64,000 nt of DNA from JAKPQE01 sp041397845 (GCA_041397845.1 JAWKVW010000005.1:1-64000); one strand, 5' to 3'. Shown: positions 1 through 9,079, numbered from the stretch's first letter. Made by a program: numbers and translations. Notes: generated by a model from the letters alone, not told the origin.

Positions 1-1
1 G

Positions 2-2332
2 ATGAGCATCGATCTCGAAGACTACAGGCCACGTTTCACCGAGCTCGGCAGCGATGTCGTCGAGGTGGTGGAGGCCATGTTCCGCGATGCCGCGCGGCAG
101 ATGACGCCGAACGGCCTTGCCGCCTATCTGGCCGGGGCGCTGGCGCTCAGCAATCTCGGCCGGCGGCGCGATCTCGTCATCGCCTTCCTGCACGAGATGC
201 CGCATGTCGCCAAGGAGTGCGGCGACGACGTCATCGAGGACTGCGTCCAGGCGGCGATGAAGCTCTCGTCGATGACCTCCGGCGAGGTCATCACGCTGCT
301 CATCCAGAGCCTGCCGACGGCGGCGCGACGGCTCGGCGATCCGGAACTGCTGCGCGGCTATCTGGCGCTCATCCACCAGATCTCGGCAAAGGCGCCGCGC
401 GGCCTCCGGCCGATGCTCAATCACATCGACGAGCTGCTGTCGAAACTGACACTTTCCGGCCTGCGGCGCTGGGCGACCTTCGGGGCCGAGGCGCATCGCA
501 CCAACTACGTCACGCTGGTCGGCTATTTCAGCCTGGAGACGCAGGACTCCCAGGCGATGCTGCGCAAGGAGCGGCGCGGCACGCTGTTCATCAACACGCA
601 GCGCAAGCTCAACTTCTATCTTCGGGCGCTATGGGGCCGCGATTTCTTCCTGCGCCCGGCGGCGGCCGAGACGGCGCAGTTCCGCCCGCATATCGAGCAT
701 CACACGCTCTATCTGCCCGATGCCGTCGACCCGATCGGCGAGATCGCCGGTCCGGAACTCTTTCGCGCGATGGCGGCGCATCTTGCTGCCCATGTCGCCT
801 ATACAAGGTCGCGGATCTCGGCCGAGCAACTGACGCCGGCGCAGATGTTCTTCATCGGCCTCGTCGAGGATGCGCGTGTCGAATATGTCGCGATGGAAGC
901 GTTCCCGGGGCTGCGGCCGCTGTGGCGCTCGCTGCTGGCCATCGAGAAGCCGGCGCAGGTCGAGCACCCTGCCCTCGTGACGCTCGAGGCAGCGGCGCTG
1001 ATGCTGCTCGACCCGGCGGCGCGCACCGGCGATCGTGACATCGACGCCATCATCGACCGGTTCCACGCAGGCATTGCCGACAACAGGGAAAACAACAATT
1101 TTTCCTGGCATGTCGGGCTCGAGCTCTTCAACGTGCTGGCGGCGCGGCGCGACGTGCCGAGCCTGCGCATCCTCGAGCAGATCCGCATTCCCTATCGCGA
1201 CGACAACCGCTTCATCTGGGAATTCGAGGAATTCGATTTCGGCCAGGGCGTCGACTACATCCCGGCGAGCCAGCGTCAGGTGCGGCGCACGGTCAACGTC
1301 ATGGAGATGGTCAACGAGGTCGACTGCGAGCTGGCCGGCGAGGACGCGCAGGAGGTCTGGCGGCTCGAGACGCCGTTCTGGCTCGATCAGGAAGCCTGCA
1401 CGATCAACGAGCTGGAGGGCAAGGAGCCGGTCTCCGACCCGTTCTACTATCAGGAATGGGACTATCAGGTTCAGCTCTACCGGCCGGACTGGGCGACCGT
1501 CTACGAGCGCCGGCAGCCGAAGGGCGACCCGGCCGACATCGACCGCATTCTCGACGAATACCGGCCGGTCACCTTCCGCATCCGGCAGATCATCGACATG
1601 CTGCAGCCGGAGGGCGTGCAGCGCGTGCGCAACATGGAAGACGGCGACGAGATCGACATCAATGCCGCCGTCGACGCGATGATCGCGATCCGCATGGGCC
1701 AGCAGCCGGACACGCGCATCACCATGCGCAATGTCGTCAAGAACCGCGACCTTGCGGTGCTGATCCTGCTCGACCTGTCGGAGTCGACGAACGAAACCGT
1801 CGGCGAGGGCGGCGAGAAGACGGTGCTGCAGCTCACCCGGGAGGCCTCGGCGCTGGTTGCGACGGCGATCTCGGGCATCGGCGATCCGTTCGCGATCCAC
1901 GGCTTTGCCTCGGACAGCCGGCATGATGTGCAGTATTTCCGCTTCAAGGACTTCAACGCGCATTTCGACGACCAGGCCAAATCGCGCCTTGCCGGCATGC
2001 GCGGCGGCCTTTCGACCCGCATGGGCGCGGCAATGCGGCATGCGGCGCACCACCTGCTTGGCCGGCCGGAGCGGCACAAGCTCATCCTGCTCGTGACCGA
2101 CGGCGAGCCGGCCGACATCGACGAACGCGATCCGCAGCACCTGCGCCATGACACCCGCAAGGCCGTCGAGGAGCTTTACACGCGCGGCATCCTCACTTAC
2201 TGCCTGACGCTCGACCCGAATGCCGACGACTACGTGAAGCGGATTTTCGGGCAGAACAACTACACGATCGTGGATCATGTGCGGCGGCTGCCCGAGACCC
2301 TTCCGGTGCTGTTCGCCAGCCTGACGCGATAA
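2..2332 (+). CDS. cbbO: CbbO/NorD-family VWA protein (rubisco activase subunit)
   Basis: A 776-residue cytoplasmic protein with a long helical N-terminal region and a C-terminal von Willebrand A domain. The MIDAS motif is visible as DLSES (D591, S593, S595), followed by GGLSTRMGAAM and the VTDGEP strand (D700). CbbO proteins work with the AAA+ ATPase CbbQ to remove inhibitory sugar phosphates from rubisco. The related NorD acts on nitric oxide reductase with NorQ. I prefer CbbO because ribulose-phosphate epimerase follows at 2774 and the length fits CbbO better than the shorter NorD. The ATG at base 2 gives a plausible start (MSIDLEDY), but its RBS lies outside the window, so an upstream start cannot be excluded. 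The partner cbbQ would be expected just upstream. Confidence 0.72.
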   Translation: MSIDLEDYRPRFTELGSDVVEVVEAMFRDAARQMTPNGLAAYLAGALALSNLGRRRDLVIAFLHEMPHVAKECGDDVIEDCVQAAMKLSSMTSGEVITLLIQSLPTAARRLGDPELLRGYLALIHQISAKAPRGLRPMLNHIDELLSKLTLSGLRRWATFGAEAHRTNYVTLVGYFSLETQDSQAMLRKERRGTLFINTQRKLNFYLRALWGRDFFLRPAAAETAQFRPHIEHHTLYLPDAVDPIGEIAGPELFRAMAAHLAAHVAYTRSRISAEQLTPAQMFFIGLVEDARVEYVAMEAFPGLRPLWRSLLAIEKPAQVEHPALVTLEAAALMLLDPAARTGDRDIDAIIDRFHAGIADNRENNNFSWHVGLELFNVLAARRDVPSLRILEQIRIPYRDDNRFIWEFEEFDFGQGVDYIPASQRQVRRTVNVMEMVNEVDCELAGEDAQEVWRLETPFWLDQEACTINELEGKEPVSDPFYYQEWDYQVQLYRPDWATVYERRQPKGDPADIDRILDEYRPVTFRIRQIIDMLQPEGVQRVRNMEDGDEIDINAAVDAMIAIRMGQQPDTRITMRNVVKNRDLAVLILLDLSESTNETVGEGGEKTVLQLTREASALVATAISGIGDPFAIHGFASDSRHDVQYFRFKDFNAHFDDQAKSRLAGMRGGLSTRMGAAMRHAAHHLLGRPERHKLILLVTDGEPADIDERDPQHLRHDTRKAVEELYTRGILTYCLTLDPNADDYVKRIFGQNNYTIVDHVRRLPETLPVLFASLTR

Positions 2333-2350
2333 CCGAGCGGAGCCGCAGCG

Positions 2351-2659
2351 ATGGCCGAACTGAAGCATTATGTCGGCATCCACAACGACATCCGGGGCGG
2401 CATGACCGACACCGGCAAGATCATCCGCGACGCCTGGGTTTTCGGGATCATTCCGGAGACGGAAACCTGCGAGAACTGGACCGTGCAGGGCATTGAAACC
2501 CTTTGGGAAAAGGTCGGCGCGGCGTGGGACCGATACGGCTACCGGGTCGGCGCCCTGCCGCCGGAGATCCGCGAGCGCTTCGACCGCATCCAGGCAGCCG
2601 CCGTGGAGCGGGCGCGCGCTGCCGGCTGGAACCCGGAAGCGGACGTCGACGAGGACTGA
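2351..2659 (+). CDS. small conserved-looking protein between cbbO and rpe
   Basis: A 102-residue soluble protein starting 18 bp after cbbO with a GGAG ribosome site (GGAGCCGCAGCG-ATG). It has no signal peptide or membrane segment. It is rich in Trp and aromatic residues (DAWVFGIIPE, CENWTVQGIETLWEKVG, WDRYGYR) and ends in an acidic tail (DVDED). I do not recognise a family. Spacing and orientation put it in the same transcript as cbbO, and the rpe gene follows 114 bp later, so a role linked to the Calvin-cycle cluster is an inference from position only. Confidence 0.7.
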   Translation: MAELKHYVGIHNDIRGGMTDTGKIIRDAWVFGIIPETETCENWTVQGIETLWEKVGAAWDRYGYRVGALPPEIRERFDRIQAAAVERARAAGWNPEADVDED

Positions 2660-2773
2660 GCCGCCATGCGGCGCGGTGTGCCGCTGACAGCACAGGCATT
2701 CCTGCACTAGCCTTGGAGCAACGAGCCGACGCGACAAGACGGCGGCCAGAGGAAACCCGAACGGAGAACGACG

Positions 2774-3463
2774 ATGCCCGGCCCTATCCTGATTTCCCCC
2801 TCGATCCTTTCGGCCGACTTTGCCCGGCTTGGCGAGGAAGTGCGCGACATTGACGATGCCGGCTGCGACTGGGTGCATGTCGACGTCATGGACGGCCATT
2901 TCGTGCCGAACATCACCATCGGCCCGGCCGTCGTGAAGGCGCTGCGCCCGCACAGCAAGAAAGTCTTCGACGTCCACCTGATGATCGAGCCGGCCGACCC
3001 CTATCTGGAGGAGTTCGCCAAGGCGGGTTCGGACATCATCACGGTGCATGCCGAGGCCGGCCCGCATCTCGACCGCTCGCTGCAGGTCATTCGCGGTCTT
3101 GGCAAGAAGGCCGGCGTGTCGCTCAACCCGTCGACGCCCGAGAACGTCATTGAATATGTGCTCGACCGGCTCGACCTCGTTCTCGTGATGAGCGTCAATC
3201 CGGGCTTCGGCGGCCAGGCGTTCAGTCCCTCGGTCGTCGACAAGATCCGCCGCATCCGGGCGATGATCGGCGACCGGCCGATCGACATCGAGGTCGATGG
3301 CGGCATCACCGCCGAGACGGCACCGCTCGTCACGGCCGCCGGCGCCAATGTGCTCGTTGCCGGTTCCGCCACCTTCAAGGGCGGCACCAAGGAGCACTAC
3401 GCCCGCAACATGGCCGCGATCCGGGCTGCCGGCGAAGCCGCGATCGGTCTTGCCGCCGAGTAA
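2774..3463 (+). CDS. rpe: ribulose-phosphate 3-epimerase
   Basis: A 229-residue TIM-barrel enzyme that interconverts ribulose 5-phosphate and xylulose 5-phosphate in the Calvin and pentose phosphate pathways. Family signatures are clear: ISPSILSADF at the N-terminus, the metal-binding VHVDVMDGHFVPN, DVHLMI, the MSVNPGFGGQ phosphate loop and EVDGGI near the C-terminus with its catalytic Asp. The length is normal for the family. The start has a GGAGAACGACG leader before ATG. It follows cbbO and the small unknown gene on the same strand, so it is likely the cbbE of this Calvin cluster. A repeat-rich spacer follows, which suggests the operon ends here. Confidence 0.95.
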   Translation: MPGPILISPSILSADFARLGEEVRDIDDAGCDWVHVDVMDGHFVPNITIGPAVVKALRPHSKKVFDVHLMIEPADPYLEEFAKAGSDIITVHAEAGPHLDRSLQVIRGLGKKAGVSLNPSTPENVIEYVLDRLDLVLVMSVNPGFGGQAFSPSVVDKIRRIRAMIGDRPIDIEVDGGITAETAPLVTAAGANVLVAGSATFKGGTKEHYARNMAAIRAAGEAAIGLAAE

Positions 3464-3546
3464 CCGGCGAGATCGCACAAGAGCGTCCTGCCGCGCATGT
3501 AGCTGGCGGGCGCGAACGTTCTCGGCACCCTGAACCTCTGCCCGAT

Positions 3547-3627
3547 GGGGAGAGGGAATGACGTGGTCGGCGGCGCAGCGAACCGTCTATCGCTACCGAT
3601 TTCGGCTGCCATCTGGCGAGACGCAAT
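3547..3627. repeat. 81-bp direct repeat, copy 1
   Basis: Nearly identical to 3775-3855 (about 7 mismatches by eye over 81 bp). It begins in a GGGGAGAGGGAATGACG segment, which resembles the short dispersed repeats scattered between genes in rhizobial genomes. It is non-coding on either strand as far as I can judge. Confidence 0.85.
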
Positions 3628-3629
3628 AG

Positions 3630-3652
3630 CCTTCTCCCCCATGGGGAGAAGG
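3630..3652. repeat. perfect hairpin repeat between the direct copies
   Basis: CCTTCTCCCC and GGGGAGAAGG (3630-3639 and 3643-3652) form a perfect 10-bp stem with a 3-nt loop. It has no T tract, so it is not a standard terminator, though it could act as a transcript 3'-end hairpin for rpe. The stretch 3690-3780 contains further partial copies of the CTCACCCTGACCCTCTCCCC type, so the whole spacer 3541-3856 is repeat-derived. Confidence 0.75.
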
Positions 3653-3774
3653 TTGGATGAGGGTGCAGCAACGGCGCGCGCCCCCTGCTCTCTGCCAGAC
3701 GGGGAGCACCTCCCGCACCCTGACCCTCTGCCCGACGGGGAGAACGCCCCCCTCACCCTGACCCTCTCCCCGGC

Positions 3775-3855
3775 GGGGAGAGGGAATGACGTGGCGGGCG
3801 GCGCAGCGAACCGTCTATCGCTACAGATCCCGGCTGCCATCTGGCGAGGCGCAAT
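3775..3855. repeat. 81-bp direct repeat, copy 2
   Basis: The second copy of the 3547-3627 element in the same orientation, 228 bp apart. It ends one base before the stop codon of the ridA-family gene on the minus strand (3857), so the repeat abuts that gene's 3' end exactly. Confidence 0.85.
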
Positions 3856-3856
3856 T

Positions 3857-4246
3857 TCAGGCGGTGACGGCGGTCAGGTTCATCAGCACGCGGAAGCCGG
3901 GCTTTGGCAGTTCACGTGCGCCGATGACGGTGCGGGCCGGCCGATGCGCCGTCATGACCGAGACGTAGGCCTCGTTCATGCGGTCGAAGTCGGCCATTTC
4001 CTTCAGGAACACATGGATGTGGACGATGTGCTCGAGGTCGGAGCCGACCGATTTCAGCATCGCCTCGAACGAGCGCAGGATCTGCACGGTCTGGGCATAA
4101 ACGTCGTCGCCGGCGAGCGCGCCCGTTGCCGGGTCGACGCCGCCAAGGCCGCCGATGGTGATGAAATCGCCGACCCGGGCGATGTGGCTATAAGGGCCGA
4201 TCGGCGTCGGGCTGCCCGGCGGCGTGAATGTTTCAACCTTCGGCAT
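3857..4246 (-). CDS. RidA/YjgF/UK114-family protein
   Basis: A 129-residue protein of the RidA family, whose best-known members hydrolyse reactive enamine/imine intermediates such as 2-aminoacrylate to ketoacids. The C-terminal signature RPARTVIGARELP carries the conserved Arg that binds the substrate carboxylate. The N-terminal IGPYSH and GGLGGVDPATG segments also fit. The proposed start is the ATG at 4246 (MPKVETF). An upstream in-frame start at 4276 would add ten residues without family similarity. It stands just upstream of an ABC transporter on the same strand but 51 bp from it. The gene ends one base from a dispersed repeat. Confidence 0.88.
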   Translation of the reverse strand: MPKVETFTPPGSPTPIGPYSHIARVGDFITIGGLGGVDPATGALAGDDVYAQTVQILRSFEAMLKSVGSDLEHIVHIHVFLKEMADFDRMNEAYVSVMTAHRPARTVIGARELPKPGFRVLMNLTAVTA

Positions 4247-4296
4247 CGGCGCGCCTCTCACCCTTGCATCCCGCACCAGCCGGCCGGGATGCGGCT

Positions 4297-5091
4297 CTAT
4301 CCGATCAGCAGCGCGTCGTCGGAAAGTTCCTGACCGCGCACCTTGCGGAACATCTCGACAAGATCGTCGACGCCAAGGCCGGCCCGCTCGGCGCCGGACA
4401 CGTCGAGGATGATGCGGCCTTCATGCAGCATGATGGTTCGGGTGCCGTGATCGAGCGCCTGACGCATCGAATGGGTGACCATCAGCGTCGTCAGGCCGCG
4501 CTCCTCGACGATGCGCCGGGTAAGATCGAGGACGAACTCGGCCATGCCGGGATCGAGCGCGGCGGTGTGCTCGTCAAGCAGCAGGACGCGGCTTTCGGTC
4601 ATCGTCGCCATCAGCAGCGACAGGGCCTGGCGCTGACCGCCGGAGAGCAGGCCCATGCGGTCGGCAAGGCGGCTCTCAAGGCCGAGGCCGAGCTCGGCGA
4701 CACGCTCGACGAAGGCGGCGCGGCGGGCCCGGGTCACGGCAAGGCCGAGGCCGCGACGGGTGCCGCGCGAGAGGGCCAGCGCGAGATTTTCCTCGATGGT
4801 CAGCGTGCCGCAGGAGCCGGCGAGCGGGTCCTGGAAGACGCGGGCGACAAGACCGGCGCGCTTTGCCGTCCGCCAGCGGGTGACGTCGACATCGCCGACC
4901 TCGATGCGGCCACGATCCGGCAGGACGTCGCCGGCGACCGCGCCGAGCAGGGTCGACTTGCCGGCACCGTTCGAGCCGATGACGGAGACAAATTCGCCCT
5001 CCGAGATTTCGAGGTCGATCTTCTCGATGGCGCGCTTTTCGAGCGGCGTTCCCTTGCCGAAAACGACGCCAAGATCGCTGATGCGGATCAT
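4297..5091 (-). CDS. ABC transporter ATP-binding protein (TrpZ-like)
   Basis: A 264-residue nucleotide-binding subunit of an importer. Walker A is GSNGAGKST, the signature is LSGGQRQ, Walker B is VLLLDEH, and the switch His lies in THSMRQ. The start ATG overlaps the permease stop (ATGA, 5088-5091), so the two are translationally coupled. Together with the 292-residue permease and the PF04392-type binding protein it forms a complete importer of the type found in Gram-positive TrpXYZ systems. The substrate is not predictable from sequence. Tryptophan or tyrosine, by analogy, is only a hint. Confidence 0.9.
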   Translation of the reverse strand: MIRISDLGVVFGKGTPLEKRAIEKIDLEISEGEFVSVIGSNGAGKSTLLGAVAGDVLPDRGRIEVGDVDVTRWRTAKRAGLVARVFQDPLAGSCGTLTIEENLALALSRGTRRGLGLAVTRARRAAFVERVAELGLGLESRLADRMGLLSGGQRQALSLLMATMTESRVLLLDEHTAALDPGMAEFVLDLTRRIVEERGLTTLMVTHSMRQALDHGTRTIMLHEGRIILDVSGAERAGLGVDDLVEMFRKVRGQELSDDALLIG

Positions 5092-5966
5092 GCCGAGCCC
5101 CTCCCCCGCAGGCGCGGCAGCACCAGCGCGATGGTGACGAGCACGGCGGTCGCGAGATTGAGGTCGGATGCCTTGAGGCCGATGACATCGGCCGAGAGCG
5201 CGAGCTGGACGGCGATGCGGTAGACGACCGAGCCGAGGACGCAGCCGACCAGCGCGAGGGCGATGTAGCGCGACGGCAGCAGCGTCTCGCCGACGATCAC
5301 CGCCGCAAGGCCAACAACGATGGTGCCGAGACCCGAGGTGACATCGGCAAAGCCGTTGGTCTGGGCAAACAGCGCGCCGGCGAGGCCGACAAGGGCGTTG
5401 GAAAGCGCCATGCCGGTATAGACATGGACGCCGGTGTCGATGCCGTTCGCCCGCGCCATGCGCTGGTTGGCGCCGGTCGCGCGCATGGCAAGGCCGAAAT
5501 CGCTGGACAGGAAGCGGGCGACGAGAAAGACCGCGACGGCAACCAGCACGCCGACAAATGCCGGGCGGACGTAATAGTCCGGAATGCCGAGGCTGTAGAA
5601 CGGCGTCAGCACCGTTTCCTGCGTGATGATGGCGATGTTCGGCCGGCCCATGACGCGCAGGTTCACCGAGAACAGCGCGATCATCGTCAGGATCGAGGCG
5701 AGCAGGTGCAGGATCTTGAAGCGGACGTTCAGCGTTGCCGTGACGAGGCCGGCCATGGCGCCAGCCACCATGGCGGCAAGGCTCGCCAGCCATGGATTGA
5801 CGCCCGAGGTGATCAACACCGCGGCGACGCCGGCGCCGAGCGGAAAGCTGCCGTCGACGGTCAGGTCCGGAAAGTCGAGGATGCGGAAGGCCAGATAGAC
5901 GCCGATGCCGACGAAGGCATAGACGAGGCCGAGTTCCACCGCGCCCCAGAAGGCGATCGAGGTCAC
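5088..5966 (-). CDS. ABC transporter permease (BPD_transp_2 type)
   Basis: A 292-residue inner-membrane permease with about eight hydrophobic segments, starting MTSIAFWGAVELGLVYAF. It resembles the branched-chain/sugar type permeases that pair with ABC_sub_bind proteins. Conserved FPDLTVDGSFPLGA near residue 32 is typical of this subfamily. It is followed with a 4-bp overlap by the ATPase and preceded by the binding protein, 77 bp upstream. A single permease gene implies a homodimeric channel. Confidence 0.9.
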   Translation of the reverse strand: MTSIAFWGAVELGLVYAFVGIGVYLAFRILDFPDLTVDGSFPLGAGVAAVLITSGVNPWLASLAAMVAGAMAGLVTATLNVRFKILHLLASILTMIALFSVNLRVMGRPNIAIITQETVLTPFYSLGIPDYYVRPAFVGVLVAVAVFLVARFLSSDFGLAMRATGANQRMARANGIDTGVHVYTGMALSNALVGLAGALFAQTNGFADVTSGLGTIVVGLAAVIVGETLLPSRYIALALVGCVLGSVVYRIAVQLALSADVIGLKASDLNLATAVLVTIALVLPRLRGRGSA

Positions 5967-6043
5967 GCGCCGATCCTCCGTTTGGCTCGGAACAGGACGG
6001 GGAGCGCCGCTGCCGACGCTCCCCTTCCTTCAGTTTCCTTCGA

Positions 6044-6997
6044 TCACTCGACGACCTTGCTGGCCCGCGCGATCACCGCTTCCGGCAGGGTCACGCCCAT
6101 CGCGGCCGCGGCCTTCTTGTTGACGACGAGGTCGGTGCCGTTGGCGAACTCGACGGCCATTTCGGCCGGCTTCTCGCCCTTCAGGACGCGCACGACCATC
6201 TCGGCGGCCTGCTTGCCGACGTCATAATAGTTGAAGCCGATGGAAGCCATGGCGCCGCGCGCTACCGAGTCGGTGTCGGCGGTGTAGAACGGCAGCTTGT
6301 TCTGCTCGGCAACGGCAACGATCGCCTCGAGGGCGGAGACCACCGTGTTGTCGGTCGGCACATAGAGCGCCTCGACCTTGCCGACGAGGGCACGGGCGGC
6401 GGCCTGGACATCGGCGGACTTCGTCGCGGTCGATTCGACGACCTCGATGCCGGCGGCCGGCGCCAGCTCCTTCAGGCGGGCGACGAGGGCGACGGAGTTG
6501 GTCTCGCCCGGATTGTAGATGACGCCGAGGGTCTTGACGGCCGGCGTGATCTCCTTGACCAGCGCCAGATGGTCGGCGAGCGGCGACATGTCGGACAGGC
6601 CGGTGACGTTGCCGCCCGGCTTGTCGATGGAGGCGACGAGCTCGGCCGCAACCGGGTCGGTGACGGCGGTGAAGATCGTCGGGATTTCCTTGGTCGCGGC
6701 AGCGACGGCCTGGGCCGACGGGGTCGAGATCGGCACGATCACGGCCGGCTGCTCGCCGACGAACTGGCGGGCGATCTGGGCGGCGGTGGCGGGATTGCCC
6801 TGCGCGCTCTCATAGATGAACTTCAGGTTTTCGCCGTCCTTGTAGCCGGCGGCGGCAAGGCCGTCGCGGATGCCATCGCGGCAGGCGTCCAGCGCCGGAT
6901 GCTCGACGATCGCGGTCACGGCGACAGTCACGGTCTCGGCCCGCGCCGGCAGCGCGATCGCCGCGGCCGCGGCAAGTCCAAGAAGAAGCGTACGCAT
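6044..6997 (-). CDS. ABC transporter substrate-binding protein (PF04392 type)
   Basis: A 317-residue periplasmic binding protein. The proposed start is the ATG at 6997, because a GAGGAG site lies 7 nt upstream and the protein then begins with a clean signal peptide (MRTLLLGLAAAAAIALPARA, cleavage after ARA). The in-frame start at 7072 would hide the signal. The body shows the family pattern: VTVAVTAIVEHPALD at the N-terminus, the repeated PAVIVPISTPSAQA and PTIFTAVTDPVAA segments and GGNVTGLSD. It is the first gene of the importer operon. The ligand is unknown, but the family binds amino acids in characterised cases. Confidence 0.92.
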   Translation of the reverse strand: MRTLLLGLAAAAAIALPARAETVTVAVTAIVEHPALDACRDGIRDGLAAAGYKDGENLKFIYESAQGNPATAAQIARQFVGEQPAVIVPISTPSAQAVAAATKEIPTIFTAVTDPVAAELVASIDKPGGNVTGLSDMSPLADHLALVKEITPAVKTLGVIYNPGETNSVALVARLKELAPAAGIEVVESTATKSADVQAAARALVGKVEALYVPTDNTVVSALEAIVAVAEQNKLPFYTADTDSVARGAMASIGFNYYDVGKQAAEMVVRVLKGEKPAEMAVEFANGTDLVVNKKAAAAMGVTLPEAVIARASKVVE

Positions 6998-7108
6998 GGG
7001 GAAACTCCTCTTGCGGGAAAACGACGGCGCGCCGCGTCGGGCGCGCCTCTGGTGAAGCGCGCCAGCCGGCAAGAGTCAATGCCCGCCTGGTGAATTCAGC
7101 CGCCCGGC

Positions 7109-8719
7109 TCAACTTTCCGCGATGCGGCGGATCGAAACGTAGTCGAGCTTGCCGGTGCCGAGGACCGGCAGTGAATCGACCGAGACGAAGCGCTTCGGGA
7201 TCATCAGCTCGGAAACGCCATGCTGGCGCGACCAGCCGAGAAGCGCATCACGGACGGCGTCCTGGCAGTCGGTGACGAGAACGAGCTGCTCGCCCTTGCG
7301 CGGGTCCTCGATGGCGACCACGGCGTGGGCGTTGTCCGGCCAGACCTCGGCGGCATAGGCCTCGATCGCGGCCAGGGACACCATCTCGCCGCCGATCTTG
7401 GCAAAGCGCTTGGCGCGGCCGCGGATATGGACGAAGCCGTCCTCGTCGATGGTGACGATATCTCCGGTATCGTGCCAGCCGCTTGCCGGCGGCTTCAGCT
7501 TGCCGGGCTCGTCGATTGTGTAGTAGCCGGCCATGGTGTTCGGGCCGCGCACCACAAGGCGGCCGCCGTCATCAAGGCCCTGTACCGGCTCGAGCCGATG
7601 CTCGAGGCCCGGCAGGAGCGGCCCGACGGTACCGGGGCGGAACTTGCGGAAGGTGTTGACCGCGAGCACCGGCGACATCTCGGTGCAGCCATAGCCCTCG
7701 AAGATGGCAAGGCCGAAGCGCTCGGACCAGAGCGCCCGGGTCTGGTCCTTGACGCGCTCGGCGCCGGCGACGAGCAGGCGCACGGTCTCGAACTCGTTGC
7801 CCTCGGAGGCACGGGCATAGCCGGTCAGGAAGGTATCGGTGCCGAAGAGGATCGTCGCACCGCTCTCGCGCACCAGCGGCGGGATCGCGCGGTAATGCAA
7901 CGGCGAGGGATAAAGGAAGGTCGGCAGACCCTCGACCAGCGGCAGGATCATGCCGGCGGTGAGGCCGAAGGAGTGGAACACCGGCAGCGGATTGAAGACG
8001 ATATCGGTATCGAGCAGCTCGAAGCTGACATCGGCCTGATGGGTGTTGGAGAGAATGTTGCTGTGGGTCAGGGCGACGCCCTTCGGGGTGCCCTCGGTGC
8101 CGGATGTGAACAGAATAACGGCGATGTCGCTCGGCTTCAGGCCGCGCCGCTGATAAACAGAGCGCGCCATCCTGGCGCGCACGAGACCCTTGACCTTGTC
8201 GACGACGGAGAGATTGGCCTTCAGATCATCGAGCCAGATGATCTTCTTGGTCTTCTCCAGCGCCTCGACGACCGCCTCGAGCCGTGCCAGCTCGATGAAG
8301 CGGCGGGCGGTGATGACCGTCTTGACCTCGGCCGAGGCGCAGGCCGCCTCGATATTGCGGACGCCGGCCGAGAAATTGAGCATCGCCGGGATGCGGCCGA
8401 AGGCCTGGAGGCCGAAGAACGTCACCGCGACGCCGAGCGAATTCGGCAGCATGACGCCGACGTGTTCACCGGCCGCTGTCTCCTTGGCAAGGCGCCCGCC
8501 CAGCACCATCGCGCCGAGGATGAGCTTGTCGAAGGAAATGCGCTGGCGCTCGGCATCCTCGACGGCCCAGGCGTCGCCGCCGCGACGGCCGCGCGCATCC
8601 AGAAGCGCCTCGAAAATGGTGCGTTCGTAGCGAGAGGGATCAAGCTTCAGGGCGCCATCGGCACCTTCCGCAATGCGCCCGGCGACACCTACCGATACCG
8701 GCGGTACATTTGCCGTCAT
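7109..8719 (-). CDS. AMP-forming acyl-CoA/acyl-ACP synthetase, Aas-like
   Basis: A 536-residue adenylate-forming ligase. The ATP-binding loop is FTSGTEGTPKG, the A5 motif is GYGCTEMSP, the A7/A8 region is WHDTGD and RAKRFAKIGGEMVSL, and the A10 lysine is in GTGKLDY. The loop form FTSGTEGTPKGVALTH is closest to the synthetase half of Aas (acyl-ACP synthetase used in phospholipid repair), but the acyltransferase half is absent. It probably activates a fatty acid. ATG codons at 8722 and 8719 are both possible, and the second has the better spacing from AGGA. An upstream in-frame start at 8854 would add 45 low-complexity residues. Confidence 0.85.
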   Translation of the reverse strand: MTANVPPVSVGVAGRIAEGADGALKLDPSRYERTIFEALLDARGRRGGDAWAVEDAERQRISFDKLILGAMVLGGRLAKETAAGEHVGVMLPNSLGVAVTFFGLQAFGRIPAMLNFSAGVRNIEAACASAEVKTVITARRFIELARLEAVVEALEKTKKIIWLDDLKANLSVVDKVKGLVRARMARSVYQRRGLKPSDIAVILFTSGTEGTPKGVALTHSNILSNTHQADVSFELLDTDIVFNPLPVFHSFGLTAGMILPLVEGLPTFLYPSPLHYRAIPPLVRESGATILFGTDTFLTGYARASEGNEFETVRLLVAGAERVKDQTRALWSERFGLAIFEGYGCTEMSPVLAVNTFRKFRPGTVGPLLPGLEHRLEPVQGLDDGGRLVVRGPNTMAGYYTIDEPGKLKPPASGWHDTGDIVTIDEDGFVHIRGRAKRFAKIGGEMVSLAAIEAYAAEVWPDNAHAVVAIEDPRKGEQLVLVTDCQDAVRDALLGWSRQHGVSELMIPKRFVSVDSLPVLGTGKLDYVSIRRIAES

Positions 8720-8994
8720 CATGAGTTCCTGACCATCCGCGTCCCCGCCGCGGCGACACGCAGGCAACCGGCCTGCGCGGCTGTCGGCCGCGACACCTGC
8801 TTTTTCGGCATACTGCCACGTCCGATCGTCGGCGCGCACGCTGCGATGCAACAAAATACCCGTCTAATTAGTGGAAAATGCCTGCGCATTTTGGCGCGGG
8901 ATCACTTTTTCCCGGAGTGTTGCCGAAAACCTGTCTGCACTCGGTCTCCCCCGCCCGGGCGGCCGCTCTGCAAGCCTGTCGTCCAAGGGCGATT

Positions 8995-9079
8995 TGGTGC
9001 GGACGGCGGGGTTCGAACCCGCATGACCAAGGTCGAGGGATTTTAAGTCCCTTGCGTCTACCAGTTCCGCCACGTCCGC
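8995..9079 (-). tRNA. tRNA-Leu (anticodon UAA)
   Basis: The minus strand reads GCGGACGTGGCGGAACTGG at the 5' end and the matching acceptor CGTCCGC-A-CCA at the 3' end, with CCA encoded. The anticodon loop is CTTAAAA with anticodon TAA inside an AAGGGA/TCCCT stem. The long variable arm (class II) and the GGTTCGAAC T-loop fit tRNA-Leu. There is no integrase or other sign of island insertion next to it. Confidence 0.97.

Noticed and set aside
2..2332. NorD of a denitrification cluster
   Set aside because: The VWA family is shared, but no nor genes are near and rpe follows; length also fits CbbO better. Upstream sequence would settle it.
629..3478. 949-codon open frame on the minus strand
   Set aside because: It is antisense to cbbO, the small gene and rpe, all with clear protein motifs. 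Its translation is Arg/Asp/His-rich with no domain, as expected of a high-GC shadow frame.
4297..6997. Calling the importer trpXYZ outright
   Set aside because: Subunit types match, but no tryptophan-related leader or gene is adjacent and the substrate cannot be read from the sequence.
8995..9079. tRNA-Leu as an attachment site of a genomic island
   Set aside because: No integrase, direct repeat of the tRNA 3' end or change in composition is visible on either side.
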